This document shows positions 26,043 through 35,536 of a stretch of 64,000 nucleotides of DNA, one piece after another. The position numbers were made by a program, and so were the translations under genes. Every line of letters begins with the position of its first letter. The first letter of the stretch is position 1. Below the pieces are notes generated by a model. That model was given only the letters and a program-made list of their open reading frames with translations, did not search any database and was not told the origin of the DNA. Source of the stretch: Spirochaetota bacterium (GTDB lineage Bacteria; Spirochaetota; UBA4802; UBA5550); the NCBI GenBank assembly GCA_016929135.1, contig JAFGJK010000030.1:1-64000 (forward strand). Direction: 5' to 3'.

Positions 26043-26927
26043 ATGGAACGGACGGTCTACAGAACGCTCACCGCGCTCACCAGGATCTTCGGACCCTGGG
26101 TGTTCAGGTTTTTCTCCTGGTGGATCGCCACCGGGTTTTTCTTCCTCTTCCCGAGGCGTGTGGCCGTCGGCGTGAGGTTCTACCGGGCCCTCTACCCGGC
26201 ACGGGGGCGCGCATACCACCTGTGGTGCACCTGGCGCCAGTACCACAACTTCACCCACGTCTTCCTGGACCGTTTCCTCCTTCACTTCCCCGAGCGGATC
26301 AGCTACACCTCCCGCGGGCTGGAGCACCTCGTCGCCGCATCGAAGAGCGGCAGGGGCGGGATCATACTGATGTCCCACATGGGGAACTGGGAGATCGCGG
26401 CACGCCTGCTGCAGGACACGGGAATCCGCCTGCTCCTGTACATGGGGGCCAGGGACAAGGAACGGATCGAGCGAATCCAGAAGGAGACCCTCTCCGAGAG
26501 CGGCATCACCATCATCGCGGTGGAGCAGGACCGGGAATCGCCGCTGGACATACTGGAGGGGGTCAGGTTCATCGGCGGCGGCGGATTCGTCTCCATCACC
26601 GGCGACCGCCTCTGGAGAAATGAGCAGCGCGCCGTCCCGGTGCGCTTCATCGGCCGCACCGCCCTGGTCCCCCAGGGACCCCACGCCATGGCCCTCCTGG
26701 CGAGGGCCCCCCTGTTCATCTTCTTCATCTTCCGGACCGGTACCGGCAGCTACCATATCACCTGCTCTGACCCCATCGATGTCGCCGCCGACGGCAGGGC
26801 GGGGAAGAGGGCGGCGGTCCGGGAATCGGCACAGACCTACGCAGACCACCTGGAGCGGGCGCTCCGTGAGCATCCCACCGAATGGTACCACTTCGAGGAG
26901 TTCATCACGGACGCGGAGGAGGAGTGA
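26043..26927 (+). CDS. LpxL/HtrB-like lysophospholipid acyltransferase
   Basis: 294 residues. The HxxxxE catalytic motif is in SHMGNWE (His112), with an N-terminal hydrophobic anchor (FRFFSWWIATGFFFLFP). A later segment GGGFVSITGDRLWRNEQRAVPVRF resembles the second LpxL block. Enzymes of this family transfer an acyl group to a lipid at the inner membrane. It starts four bp after the exporter fusion and is surely co-transcribed. In pigment loci a homologue is thought to join the polyene acyl chain to a lipid carrier; a role in lipid A acylation is the alternative. Confidence 0.88.
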   Translation: MERTVYRTLTALTRIFGPWVFRFFSWWIATGFFFLFPRRVAVGVRFYRALYPARGRAYHLWCTWRQYHNFTHVFLDRFLLHFPERISYTSRGLEHLVAASKSGRGGIILMSHMGNWEIAARLLQDTGIRLLLYMGARDKERIERIQKETLSESGITIIAVEQDRESPLDILEGVRFIGGGGFVSITGDRLWRNEQRAVPVRFIGRTALVPQGPHAMALLARAPLFIFFIFRTGTGSYHITCSDPIDVAADGRAGKRAAVRESAQTYADHLERALREHPTEWYHFEEFITDAEEE

Positions 26928-27053
26928 CGGGGCATCATCCCGATGTCCGCGGCACTCACGAAAATGGCTTGCATCAGAAGGCCGGCGTACTATCATAACC
27001 GGTCGCCCGGTGCGGACAAATACCGAAAATGACTGGGAAAAGGGCCCGCGTTG

Positions 27054-27062
27054 TGCTATACT
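27054..27062 (+). promoter_or_regulatory. Extended -10 promoter before the carboxylase gene
   Basis: TGC-TATACT (TG at 27054, -10 at 27057-27062), an extended -10 element without a clear -35, 35 bp before the ATG at 27098. It would allow expression separate from the exporter genes. Confidence 0.5.
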
Positions 27063-27097
27063 AAAAACATACAGGATACGATCATCCGCACGCTGTC

Positions 27098-30000
27098 ATG
27101 GATACGGCAACACTGGAAAAACTGATCGCCGCCTCTCTGGAGCGGCTGCGGCGCATCAACCCATCCGTGGCCGGGAGGCCCGCGGAGGGCCTGTCGCCGC
27201 CCCGCCGCACCAGGGGCCACCGGCTCCGGAAGGTGCTGGTGGCCAACAGGGGGGAGATCGCCAAGCGGTTCTTCCTGGCCCTGCACGAGGAGGGTATTCC
27301 CTCGGTGGCCGTGGTGACCGACCCGGACAGGGGGCAGTCCTGGTATGAGTTCGCCGACGAGGTTGTCTTCATCGGCGAGCACCACCGCTACTCCAGCATC
27401 GAGACCGTCATCGCTGCGGCGCGGCTCATCGGCGCCAACGCCATCTACTCGGGCTACGGATTCCTCTCGGAGAATCCGGAATTCGTCGAGGCCATCAACG
27501 CCTCATCGAAGGCCGGCGCCCCCCTCGTCTTCATAGGCCCGAATCACCGGACCATGCGCACCCTGGGGAACAAGGTGAGGGCCCGGGAGCTCGCCCGGCA
27601 GCACGACATACCCCTCTTCGACAGCTCAGGGATCCTCACGCCGGCGGAGATGGACCGGGCGGAGGAGGAGGCGCGCCGCATCGGCTACCCGGTGATGGTG
27701 AAACCGGTCTCAGGGGGCGGCGGCAAGGGGATGTACCCGGTCTCCGGCGAAGAGGGGCTTACCTGGGCCGTGCAGTCCTGCGCCAGGATCGGCAGGGATC
27801 TCTACGGGAGCGACCTCTTCTACATCGAGAAATTCATAGAGCAGCCGGTGCACATCGAAGTACAGGTGTTCAACGGCCATGCCATCGGGATACGCAAGTG
27901 CGCCGTGCAGCGGCGCAACCAGAAGATCATAGAGGAGAGCGGCCACTCGTTTCTCCAGGAGGCCGAGTCCCTTCCGCTCATGGCTGCCGCGGAGACGATG
28001 GCGCGCATCTCCGGCTACTGCAGGGGGGGCGGGGCCGGCACCGTCGAGTTCCTCTTCGACGCCACAACCGGGCGGTTCGGGTTTCTGGAGATGAACACCA
28101 GGCTCCAGGTGGAATACGCCGTGACCGACCAGTCCCTGGGGATCGACCTGGCGAAATGGCAGATACTCTACTTCGACGGCAGGGAGCGCGAGATCATCGG
28201 TCTGGAGGCGCTGAAGCGGGGGGAGGTCGACAGGGACCATTCCATTGAATGCCGCATCTACGCCGAGGAACCGGAGAACGACTACCTCCCGTCGCCGGGG
28301 ACCATCGTGGAGATGGACCTCCCCACCTTCAACGGGATACGGTGCGATTTCGGCTTCGGCGAGGGGGACACGATCCTCCCGATGTACGATCCCCTGGTGG
28401 GGAAGATCATCGCCCAGGGGGCCACCAGGAGCGAGGCGATCATTCGCCTGGAGCGAGCCCTCCAGGAGCTTTACATCAAGGGGATAAAGACGAACATCAG
28501 CCAGCTTTTGAGGATCGTCCGGCACCGGGCCTTCCTCGGGGGCGATTACACCAACAACATCCTCCTGGAACACGCGGACCTCTCCTTCAGGGAGCGCGAG
28601 GCAGGCAGCTGCGCCGGCGGGGCCCGCAGGATCAAGCACATCATCTTCGGCGCCTTCGCCGAGCACGTGCGTCTGATCCAAAAATCGGTGCGCGATTTCA
28701 TGATCGTCGCGAACATCGAGGGGTATATCGAGGCGCCGGTGCTCCCCAGCGTCCCCACCGGCTTCTTCACGGAGCACCGGGGGGCGCGCTGCAGGCTCGA
28801 TTTTCTGCAGGTGTCGATGGACCGCTTCTACGCCTACGTGGACTCGGTATTCAGCGGCACCATCCTCATCGTCTCAATAAACGACCGGAGCGACGATCTG
28901 CTCCTCCAGTACGGCAACAGTTCCTACAGGATCCGCATCAACCGCCACGGCCCCCTGGTGGACCTGCGGATGAAGGACGAGAAGAACAAGATCGACTATT
29001 TCCGCCTCAGGGTGGAGCCCGAGGGGTCCGCCGGCGGAGGGGACATCGCCACCGTGCTCTCCCCGTTCCAGGGAACCTTTGTCTCCTTCTGCAGCGACCG
29101 GCTGAAGCCGGGGGCCCTGGTGAGGAGGGGGGAGCCCCTGGTGGTACTCTCTTCGATGAAGATGGAATCGGTGATCAGCGCGCCAGAAGACGGGGAGATC
29201 ATCTCCCTCATCGAGGAGGGTGACGCCTCCCGCCTGATCCTCACCACCACCAGGGACGGGAGGGTGATTGGCAGGAGTGTCCAGGAGGGGGAGCTGCTCG
29301 TCACAATCAGGACCCGCGGCGCCGGTAAAGCGCGCGCCTCGGCCATCCCCCGGAAAAAACACGCGACTGACCGGAGGGGGGGGAGGACGCTCCCGGAGCA
29401 ACTGATGCGGGAGGACTGCGAGGCCTGGGCCTCGAAGAATCCCGGCGCCCACCTGGAGGACCTCATGATGCTCCTCGCCTCGGCCTCCCAGGGGTTCATC
29501 AGAGACCAGCGCATCATCGACATGCTCAAGAGGATACTGAAGAGGATACCTGCCGAGGGGATGCGACGGCGGGTGCCGGAGAGGACCCAGGATGCGCTGG
29601 ACAGGCTGATACTCCAGTTCACCTGCGTGAAGCGGGTGTTCTCGCCGGTGCTCTCCGAAAGCGGCCTCACCTACCAGGAGGAGCTGAACCTCCACGTGGA
29701 GCGGCGCCGGGACCTGAAGCTCTCCCCCTCCTTCGAGGAGGTGATGGACATTCTCCGCAACGCCTACGGTCTGTCGCATTGGAGCGGGCGGCCCGAGGTG
29801 AAGAAGATGTTCTCCCAGTTCCATCTCTTCCTCCTGCGCCTCTCGCACCAGTTCTGCATGGAGCACACCGATCTTATACAGAAATCGGTGCAGATGCTCT
29901 CCCTGGTCCCCCGGCCCCTCGAGGGGACGCGCAGAACCCTGGCGATGCTGCTGGAGCAGGAGCAGGCGGAGCGGGACGATACTCTGCTGAAATTCATAAA

Positions 30001-32953
30001 GCGGACCTTCGCGGAGAAGCTCCAGGGGATGATAGTCGGTCCGCTGAAGAGCGGCGCGACGAAGCTGACGGCCCCGGGGGAGCGCCTGCTGGATTACCGA
30101 AGGGAGAACAAGGCATCACTGCAGAGACTGGCGCTGAAGGCCCCCCCGGGCATGGCCCCGGAACCCCTCCCCCCCTTCTTTACCCGGATGATCCAGGAGC
30201 GACTGTCGGTGCTGGAGCAGAGAAACACGGTGGAGCCCCTCTTCTCACCCGTCATGACCGCCGCGGCATACCGGATCACCCCCAGGGGGGACGGCGGCGG
30301 GTCCTTTTTGATCGCCTACTGCCACGCCTGTTACGAGGAGGGGGGGGGGCGCTACGACGACCTGCGCTGGGCCCTCGGCGACGGCACGTGGCCGCTGGCG
30401 CTGCACCGGAGGGCGGACGAGCGCTGCTGGCTGGAGCTCGTGACCAGCGGCATCACCCTCACCTGCGACGACTGCGCGGAGCAGGCCGGGGGGTACGTCA
30501 CCCTGCGGCAGATGCGGGGCGCCTTTGCCAGTGCCTTCGACGGTATGGGTTCCGGCCGCAACATCAGGGGGATCGTATCGATCACGATGCAGAACCCCGC
30601 CGGCAGGGACATGCGGCACCGTCCGCTGCTGGTCTACCCTGCAGGCGAATCGGTCTCGGTGGAATTCATGCAGGACAGCGACAGGGAGAATCCCTACTGC
30701 ATCGACGGCAAACCGAACATCGTCAACCAGCGCCTCTTCAGGATGCGGAAGTGGCCCATCGAGATATGGGCCTCCCAGTGCTTCGACGACGGGAGCATGC
30801 AGGAGCTGCAGGTCCGCATGATAGACTCGGAGCGGGAGCAGCTGGGACTGGACGCCAGGCCGGCGGTCCGCCCCGTCGGCGCCAGAATCTTCCGCGGCAC
30901 CATCGGCGGTAGCGACGCCCTCTTTTACATGAAGGATTCCCGCATCAGCGGCGGCTCCACCGGCAATTGGGAAGGCCTGAAATACGCCGCCGCCTGCTAC
31001 CTGGCGTACCTGAGGGACTGGCCGCTCTACGTGTGGAACGACAGCGCCGGCGCCAACATAATGGAGGGGGTCGTCTCCCTGAACCGGGGCGCCCAGGGAT
31101 TCATGATGAACTCGCTGCTCACCTCCCGGCCGGACGCGGGGTCCTTCCGCCGCTTCCTCGAGCAGAACGGGGACCCCTTCCTGATGAAGGTCTTCCGCGC
31201 CCTGGACCTGGACTTCCGGCTGGAGGTCCCGGCGGCAGCCCGCCGTCGTTTCCAGCTTATCGCGGTGGGGATCGGACCGTCCGCGGGCCTCGACGTGTAC
31301 GGGTCGAGCCAGGCCTCGATACAGGTCATGCTCGACTCGGAACAGACCTACCGGGTGCTCACCGGCTCCAGCGTCATACGGACGGTGATCGGCGAGGACA
31401 TCTCGAACTACGACATCGGCGGCGCCAAAATCCTGGGGAAGTGGACCGGCATCGTCGACATTGTCGCCAGGGACAAGCTCCAGCTCATCAGCGTGATACA
31501 GCGCCTGCACGACCTCTTCACCATGGAATCCCCGCTGGCAGCCATACGCAGGAGGCAAACGGTCCGGCGGGGAGGACAGACCGGGACCGCCGGAGTAATA
31601 CAGTTCAGCGAGTCCCTGATACGGGAACACACCGACGACGGCGTCTTTCTCCCCTTCAAGGAGGACTATTACGCATCCAGCGCCTGCATCGGCGGCTTCG
31701 CGAAGATGGGCGGGCGGCGGGTCCTCATCCTGGGGGCCAGGACGGACCGCGGCCTGAAGTCCCCGGCATCCATCATCAAGGCCAGGGAGCTCCTGCGGAC
31801 CGCCCACAGGACCGCGTGCCACCAGATCCTCATATTCGGAAAGCGATGGATCCAGCGGCCAGACTACCACGAGAGCGCCAGCGTGCGGCCCCACATTGAT
31901 CTCATGGACACCATGCGGAAAAAAGCCGGCATCCGCCTGCATGTGGTCACCGACCCGGAGGGGCTCGAATCCGTCGAAATCAACAGCACCGCCGACGCCG
32001 TCATCTACGTGAGGACCGAGGGGGAGACACACGGGAGAATCGCCTTTACCGAGAAAAACGCGGTCTTCCACGTCGCCACGAGAAGTGAGGCATTCAACCT
32101 CTCACTCGCCCTGCTGCGGCTCATGGACCCCATGGGACCCGCGCCGGGCGACGAGATCCGCCCCGGCGGGACGCCCCGCATCCCCGGCGACCACGGGACC
32201 CCCTACGACATCCTGGAATCGGTAATCCTCCCCGTCTTTGACGCAGAGAGCTTCCTTGAATTCTACCGCGACATGAACAATCCCCTTTCGGGTCCGCACC
32301 TCATCACCGGCCTTGCCCGCCTCGACGGCGCCACTGTTGGCGTCATCGCCGACCAGCCCCTGCTCAAGGGGGGCGGGGCGGACGCCATGGGAACGGAGAA
32401 ATTCAGGATCTTCACTGATTTCTGCAACAGCAACGGGATACCGCTGGTGATCCTCTCCAATTCCTCCGGCTTCGTCCCCGGCTCGTCGCAGGAGCGCCAG
32501 AGGATACAGGCCATCGGGGCGGAATCGCTGGACGTCAACATAGCGGGGCGTATACCGGTGGTGAGCGTGGTGCTGAACCAGAACTACGGCGGCCGCCTCA
32601 TTCACGCCTTCAACAGGTTCCTGCGGCCCGGAATCGTCTACCTTGCGCTGGAGCAGGCGGTGCTGGCGGTGATCGGGGTCGAGGCCGCCTTCGACCTTCT
32701 CTACGGGACGAAGTACGAGCGGCTGATCAACGAAGGGAGACAGGACGAGGCGGCGGCGCTGAAATCGGAGTTTTCCAGCGGGTATCTCGACAAGGCGCGC
32801 TCCACGAACGACGCGCTGCGCACCGGCCTCATCGACTGGACGATCCCTGACATCCGCGACCTCAGGGAAAACCTCATACGCGGACTCAGCCTTGCGATCC
32901 AGCGCTGCCAAGAGGCCTTTGGCAAGATCCGCGGCGGTACCGGCCGGGAGTGA
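27098..32953 (+). CDS. Single-chain biotin-dependent acyl-CoA carboxylase (ACC-like)
   Basis: 1951 residues with the order biotin carboxylase (about 40-510), BCCP-like biotin domain (about 650-720, Lys688 in SSMKMES), a central helical region (730-1240) and carboxyltransferase halves (about 1240-1940, with NDSAGANIMEG and LNQNYGG). This layout is like eukaryotic acetyl-CoA carboxylase and is uncommon in bacteria. It would carboxylate acetyl- or a related acyl-CoA. Some biotin carboxylase positions are unusual: RRNQK at about 270 instead of RRHQK, and VEYAVTD near 337 instead of VEHPVTE. The ATP loop GGGGKGM is intact. It may supply malonyl-CoA to the neighbouring pathway; the substrate is not proven. 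Confidence 0.88.
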   Translation: MDTATLEKLIAASLERLRRINPSVAGRPAEGLSPPRRTRGHRLRKVLVANRGEIAKRFFLALHEEGIPSVAVVTDPDRGQSWYEFADEVVFIGEHHRYSSIETVIAAARLIGANAIYSGYGFLSENPEFVEAINASSKAGAPLVFIGPNHRTMRTLGNKVRARELARQHDIPLFDSSGILTPAEMDRAEEEARRIGYPVMVKPVSGGGGKGMYPVSGEEGLTWAVQSCARIGRDLYGSDLFYIEKFIEQPVHIEVQVFNGHAIGIRKCAVQRRNQKIIEESGHSFLQEAESLPLMAAAETMARISGYCRGGGAGTVEFLFDATTGRFGFLEMNTRLQVEYAVTDQSLGIDLAKWQILYFDGREREIIGLEALKRGEVDRDHSIECRIYAEEPENDYLPSPGTIVEMDLPTFNGIRCDFGFGEGDTILPMYDPLVGKIIAQGATRSEAIIRLERALQELYIKGIKTNISQLLRIVRHRAFLGGDYTNNILLEHADLSFREREAGSCAGGARRIKHIIFGAFAEHVRLIQKSVRDFMIVANIEGYIEAPVLPSVPTGFFTEHRGARCRLDFLQVSMDRFYAYVDSVFSGTILIVSINDRSDDLLLQYGNSSYRIRINRHGPLVDLRMKDEKNKIDYFRLRVEPEGSAGGGDIATVLSPFQGTFVSFCSDRLKPGALVRRGEPLVVLSSMKMESVISAPEDGEIISLIEEGDASRLILTTTRDGRVIGRSVQEGELLVTIRTRGAGKARASAIPRKKHATDRRGGRTLPEQLMREDCEAWASKNPGAHLEDLMMLLASASQGFIRDQRIIDMLKRILKRIPAEGMRRRVPERTQDALDRLILQFTCVKRVFSPVLSESGLTYQEELNLHVERRRDLKLSPSFEEVMDILRNAYGLSHWSGRPEVKKMFSQFHLFLLRLSHQFCMEHTDLIQKSVQMLSLVPRPLEGTRRTLAMLLEQEQAERDDTLLKFIKRTFAEKLQGMIVGPLKSGATKLTAPGERLLDYRRENKASLQRLALKAPPGMAPEPLPPFFTRMIQERLSVLEQRNTVEPLFSPVMTAAAYRITPRGDGGGSFLIAYCHACYEEGGGRYDDLRWALGDGTWPLALHRRADERCWLELVTSGITLTCDDCAEQAGGYVTLRQMRGAFASAFDGMGSGRNIRGIVSITMQNPAGRDMRHRPLLVYPAGESVSVEFMQDSDRENPYCIDGKPNIVNQRLFRMRKWPIEIWASQCFDDGSMQELQVRMIDSEREQLGLDARPAVRPVGARIFRGTIGGSDALFYMKDSRISGGSTGNWEGLKYAAACYLAYLRDWPLYVWNDSAGANIMEGVVSLNRGAQGFMMNSLLTSRPDAGSFRRFLEQNGDPFLMKVFRALDLDFRLEVPAAARRRFQLIAVGIGPSAGLDVYGSSQASIQVMLDSEQTYRVLTGSSVIRTVIGEDISNYDIGGAKILGKWTGIVDIVARDKLQLISVIQRLHDLFTMESPLAAIRRRQTVRRGGQTGTAGVIQFSESLIREHTDDGVFLPFKEDYYASSACIGGFAKMGGRRVLILGARTDRGLKSPASIIKARELLRTAHRTACHQILIFGKRWIQRPDYHESASVRPHIDLMDTMRKKAGIRLHVVTDPEGLESVEINSTADAVIYVRTEGETHGRIAFTEKNAVFHVATRSEAFNLSLALLRLMDPMGPAPGDEIRPGGTPRIPGDHGTPYDILESVILPVFDAESFLEFYRDMNNPLSGPHLITGLARLDGATVGVIADQPLLKGGGADAMGTEKFRIFTDFCNSNGIPLVILSNSSGFVPGSSQERQRIQAIGAESLDVNIAGRIPVVSVVLNQNYGGRLIHAFNRFLRPGIVYLALEQAVLAVIGVEAAFDLLYGTKYERLINEGRQDEAAALKSEFSSGYLDKARSTNDALRTGLIDWTIPDIRDLRENLIRGLSLAIQRCQEAFGKIRGGTGRE

Positions 32954-32970
32954 ATCAGATCAGAGCGGCT

Positions 32971-33645
32971 TCACAGCTCCTCGACAAAGCGGTAGGAGTC
33001 GTTGAACCTGAACATGATGCCGGCGCCCACCGCCCAGCCGTACCCCTGCCCCCACATGCCGTCGATGTAGTTCATGTCGCCGGCGAAGAGCCCGTAGCGG
33101 AATCCCCCCTCCAGAAGAAACGAGATCAGGGGGCCGGCATGAATATTGATCCCGGCGGTGACCCCGATAGTTCCGAAGGCCTCCATGTGCCTCCTGTTGC
33201 TCATCCCGATCCCAAAGCCGTAGCCGAATTCAGGGCCGAGCCAGAGACGAACCAGCTCGTTCCGCCAGGGTGAAAAACCGAATGCATGATACATGGAATA
33301 CGATGTCATCACGAGTCGCTGCCAGGGAAACCTGCGCTCGGCACCACCGGCGCCCACGTGGAGGCGATAGTTCACCAGGACATCCCTGGCCACGTCGGAA
33401 TCGAAGACGATCCCCGAAGCCCAGGACATGCCCCGATGGTCCCGTGTCACCCGGCGCTCGGTTATCGGCTCGCTGTAGGTATACCGGATCAAGCTCTCAC
33501 CGTAGGTCCCGAATGCCCCGAGGCCGAAGGCCAGCAGGGGCGCCGGAAACAGTGATACTGCCAGGACCATCGGCAGGAGCGCCCGTCCCAGGACCCGCCG
33601 CGCCGCGTGAAGAGAGGGAGGTGTCCTGCCCCACCCTCTAGTCAT
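32971..33645 (-). CDS. Outer-membrane beta-barrel candidate
   Basis: 224 residues. A signal peptide (RALLPMVLAVSLFPAPLLA) is followed by alternating aromatic/glycine beta strands such as FGYGFGIGMSNR and GYGWAVGAGIMFRF, ending in an aromatic strand, as in small outer-membrane proteins. Its ATG overlaps the upstream gene's stop (ATGACTAG), so the two are translationally coupled. Family not recognised. The gene ends 18 bp from the carboxylase, convergent. Function unknown. Confidence 0.7.
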   Translation of the reverse strand: MTRGWGRTPPSLHAARRVLGRALLPMVLAVSLFPAPLLAFGLGAFGTYGESLIRYTYSEPITERRVTRDHRGMSWASGIVFDSDVARDVLVNYRLHVGAGGAERRFPWQRLVMTSYSMYHAFGFSPWRNELVRLWLGPEFGYGFGIGMSNRRHMEAFGTIGVTAGINIHAGPLISFLLEGGFRYGLFAGDMNYIDGMWGQGYGWAVGAGIMFRFNDSYRFVEEL

Positions 33646-34024
33646 CCCCGTCCTCCCCGACAAGAGCCGCAGCCTCCTCCCGGGTGATCTCGCTCCAATC
33701 CGGATCCGCGAAATCACCGCCGTCGATGGTGAAGCTCACGCGGTCGAAGCGCTCCCGGTAATTCTCGAGCTTCGAGCCCCTGTCGGGGCACCGTACGATG
33801 AACACGAGTCGCTTAGTGTCGAGGGAATAATCTCGACAGATCATCGCAGCCAGCTGCTCCACAAAGGCAGTGATCGAAGTGCCCGGATTCTTATCGTACA
33901 GCTCCGTGGCGATCACCGTATGGTGTTTCTCCCCCTTCACCACCCTGAGACCGCAGAGTGACGGCACATCCCACTCTCCCCTGAATTCGTATATATCGTC
34001 GATGAACCGGTCCTGCATATGCAT
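33638..34024 (-). CDS. Small protein of unknown function in radical SAM operon
   Basis: 128 residues, soluble, acidic, no cysteine cluster. It opens MHMQDRFIDDIYEFRGEW and ends in VGEDGDD. It starts 18 bp after the radical SAM gene and overlaps the following barrel gene, so it belongs to a three-gene minus-strand operon. I do not recognise the family. The second of the two opening ATGs may be the start. Confidence 0.65.
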   Translation of the reverse strand: MHMQDRFIDDIYEFRGEWDVPSLCGLRVVKGEKHHTVIATELYDKNPGTSITAFVEQLAAMICRDYSLDTKRLVFIVRCPDRGSKLENYRERFDRVSFTIDGGDFADPDWSEITREEAAALVGEDGDD

Positions 34025-34042
34025 CCACCATCCCCGGCGATC

Positions 34043-35305
34043 TCACCGCGCCGTCCGCCCGAAGGTTTTGGCCGCCAGGTCGCGGCGCCGGGGGACGTAG
34101 GTGTTATCCGCCTTCTCCCTCTCCACCACGCGCCGTATCAGCTTGTACATCTTGTACTGCTGCGGCTCATCCCGGTAGAACTCCTCCCAGGCGAAGCTGA
34201 AGAGTTCCTGAAGCCGCTCTGGCGCCATGTGCCTCGGCTGAAAGACCACCTCGCCCGCGTTGTACCTGTCCCAGTCGTAGCTGAGTATCCGCTTCTGCTT
34301 CCTCAGGTCATCGAAGGCCTTGGTGTGCGGGAACGGAGTGAGGACGGTGAACTCCGCCAGGTCAAGCTCTATCTCCAGCAGGAAATCGATGAGACGCCTG
34401 ATGGAGTCCTCGGTGTGGTCGTCGAGCCCCAGAAGGATGGTCCCCTCAACCGCTATCCCGTGATCGTGGTACCGCTTAATCCTCTGGCGTATGTAATCGG
34501 AGGTGTCGAAGACCGCCTGGTAGACGTACCAGGCGCCGGCCTGGGCCGCCAGGTCCAGCACCTCCGGCTTGTCCTCGATGGTGTGGCTGCACCATTTCTT
34601 CTTGAAGGGTATCATCTCCCGGAAGAGCTCCATCTCCCAGGCCGTGTCCTGGGCCAGTGAGTTGTCGACGATGAAGAGCCTGTTGTTGTCGATGGTCGCC
34701 AGCTCCTCAGCCACGCGATCCATGGGCCTGGGCCTGAACTCCCTTCCGCCCAGGTATGCCACGGCGCAGGGATAGCAGTTGAAGCGACATCCGCGCGATG
34801 CGTGAAAGAGGTCCACCATGCGGATCCCCTTGTGATAGTAGAGATCCCGCTCGAGGATGCTTCTCCTGGCCGGGCCCACCAGATCCACCGGGGGCCGTGC
34901 GGACAGGTAGTTGTACACCTGCTTCAGCGCCCCGTCCCTGAAATCGGCAAAGACCTCCTCCATCCGCCCCTCGGACTCGCCGAGGAACACCGAGTCGGCG
35001 TGCGTCAGGGTCTCCTCTGCGTGGAGCATCGTGGCGATGCCGCCGAAGATAACCTTCACCCCCCGGCGGCGGTACTCGTCGGCGATCTCCCATCCCCGTC
35101 TCACCTGTACGGTGAGCATCATAGATATACCCACGAAATCCGCACCGTCGTCGAAATCCAGGGTCTGCAGGTTCTCGTCGACGAAGACCACGTCGACGTA
35201 GTCCGGAAGCGATGCAGCCATCACCACCGGCCCGTGGGGGGGCAGGTTGAACTCTGTCTGCCCCTCCAGCTTTTTCCATTTCGGATATATCAGCTTGAAT
35301 TTCAT
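34043..35305 (-). CDS. B12-binding-type radical SAM enzyme
   Basis: 420 residues. The N-terminal 140 residues look like a cobalamin-binding Rossmann domain (DFVGISMMLT, VIFGGIATMLHAEE). The radical SAM motif CxxxCxxC is C173, C177, C180 (RGCRFNCYPC). The C-terminal half continues the TIM barrel (EGTILLGLDDHTEDSIRR, LTPFPHTKAF). The usual DxHxxG cobalamin ligand motif is not seen. Enzymes of this class methylate or rearrange unactivated carbons. ggaggat precedes the ATG and a promoter lies 24-53 bp upstream. It heads an operon with a small unknown gene and a barrel protein. Substrate unknown. Confidence 0.88.
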   Translation of the reverse strand: MKFKLIYPKWKKLEGQTEFNLPPHGPVVMAASLPDYVDVVFVDENLQTLDFDDGADFVGISMMLTVQVRRGWEIADEYRRRGVKVIFGGIATMLHAEETLTHADSVFLGESEGRMEEVFADFRDGALKQVYNYLSARPPVDLVGPARRSILERDLYYHKGIRMVDLFHASRGCRFNCYPCAVAYLGGREFRPRPMDRVAEELATIDNNRLFIVDNSLAQDTAWEMELFREMIPFKKKWCSHTIEDKPEVLDLAAQAGAWYVYQAVFDTSDYIRQRIKRYHDHGIAVEGTILLGLDDHTEDSIRRLIDFLLEIELDLAEFTVLTPFPHTKAFDDLRKQKRILSYDWDRYNAGEVVFQPRHMAPERLQELFSFAWEEFYRDEPQQYKMYKLIRRVVEREKADNTYVPRRRDLAAKTFGRTAR

Positions 35306-35328
35306 ATCCTCCCTCTGACAGGCCCACC

Positions 35329-35358
35329 AGCATGCCCGGGACGGAAAAATCGTGTCAA
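35329..35358 (-). promoter_or_regulatory. Promoter of the radical SAM operon
   Basis: Minus-strand TTGACA (35358-35353) and CATGCT (35334-35329) with an 18-bp spacer, 24 bp before the ATG. Confidence 0.5.
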
Positions 35359-35536
35359 TAACTTTTACCGGTTCCGCCGGGGTGCTGCTTCGACAGGACC
35401 AAACCGTACCGCATCCGAGGGGAGGCTCCTCCCGCAGGGCGCTGGCTCTCCGGCGCGGATTCTATTAATAAAAGACCTTATCGGTACCCGCGCCACCGTC
35501 CTCATCACGGAAGGGCACAAGACGGGGCAAGGCGAA

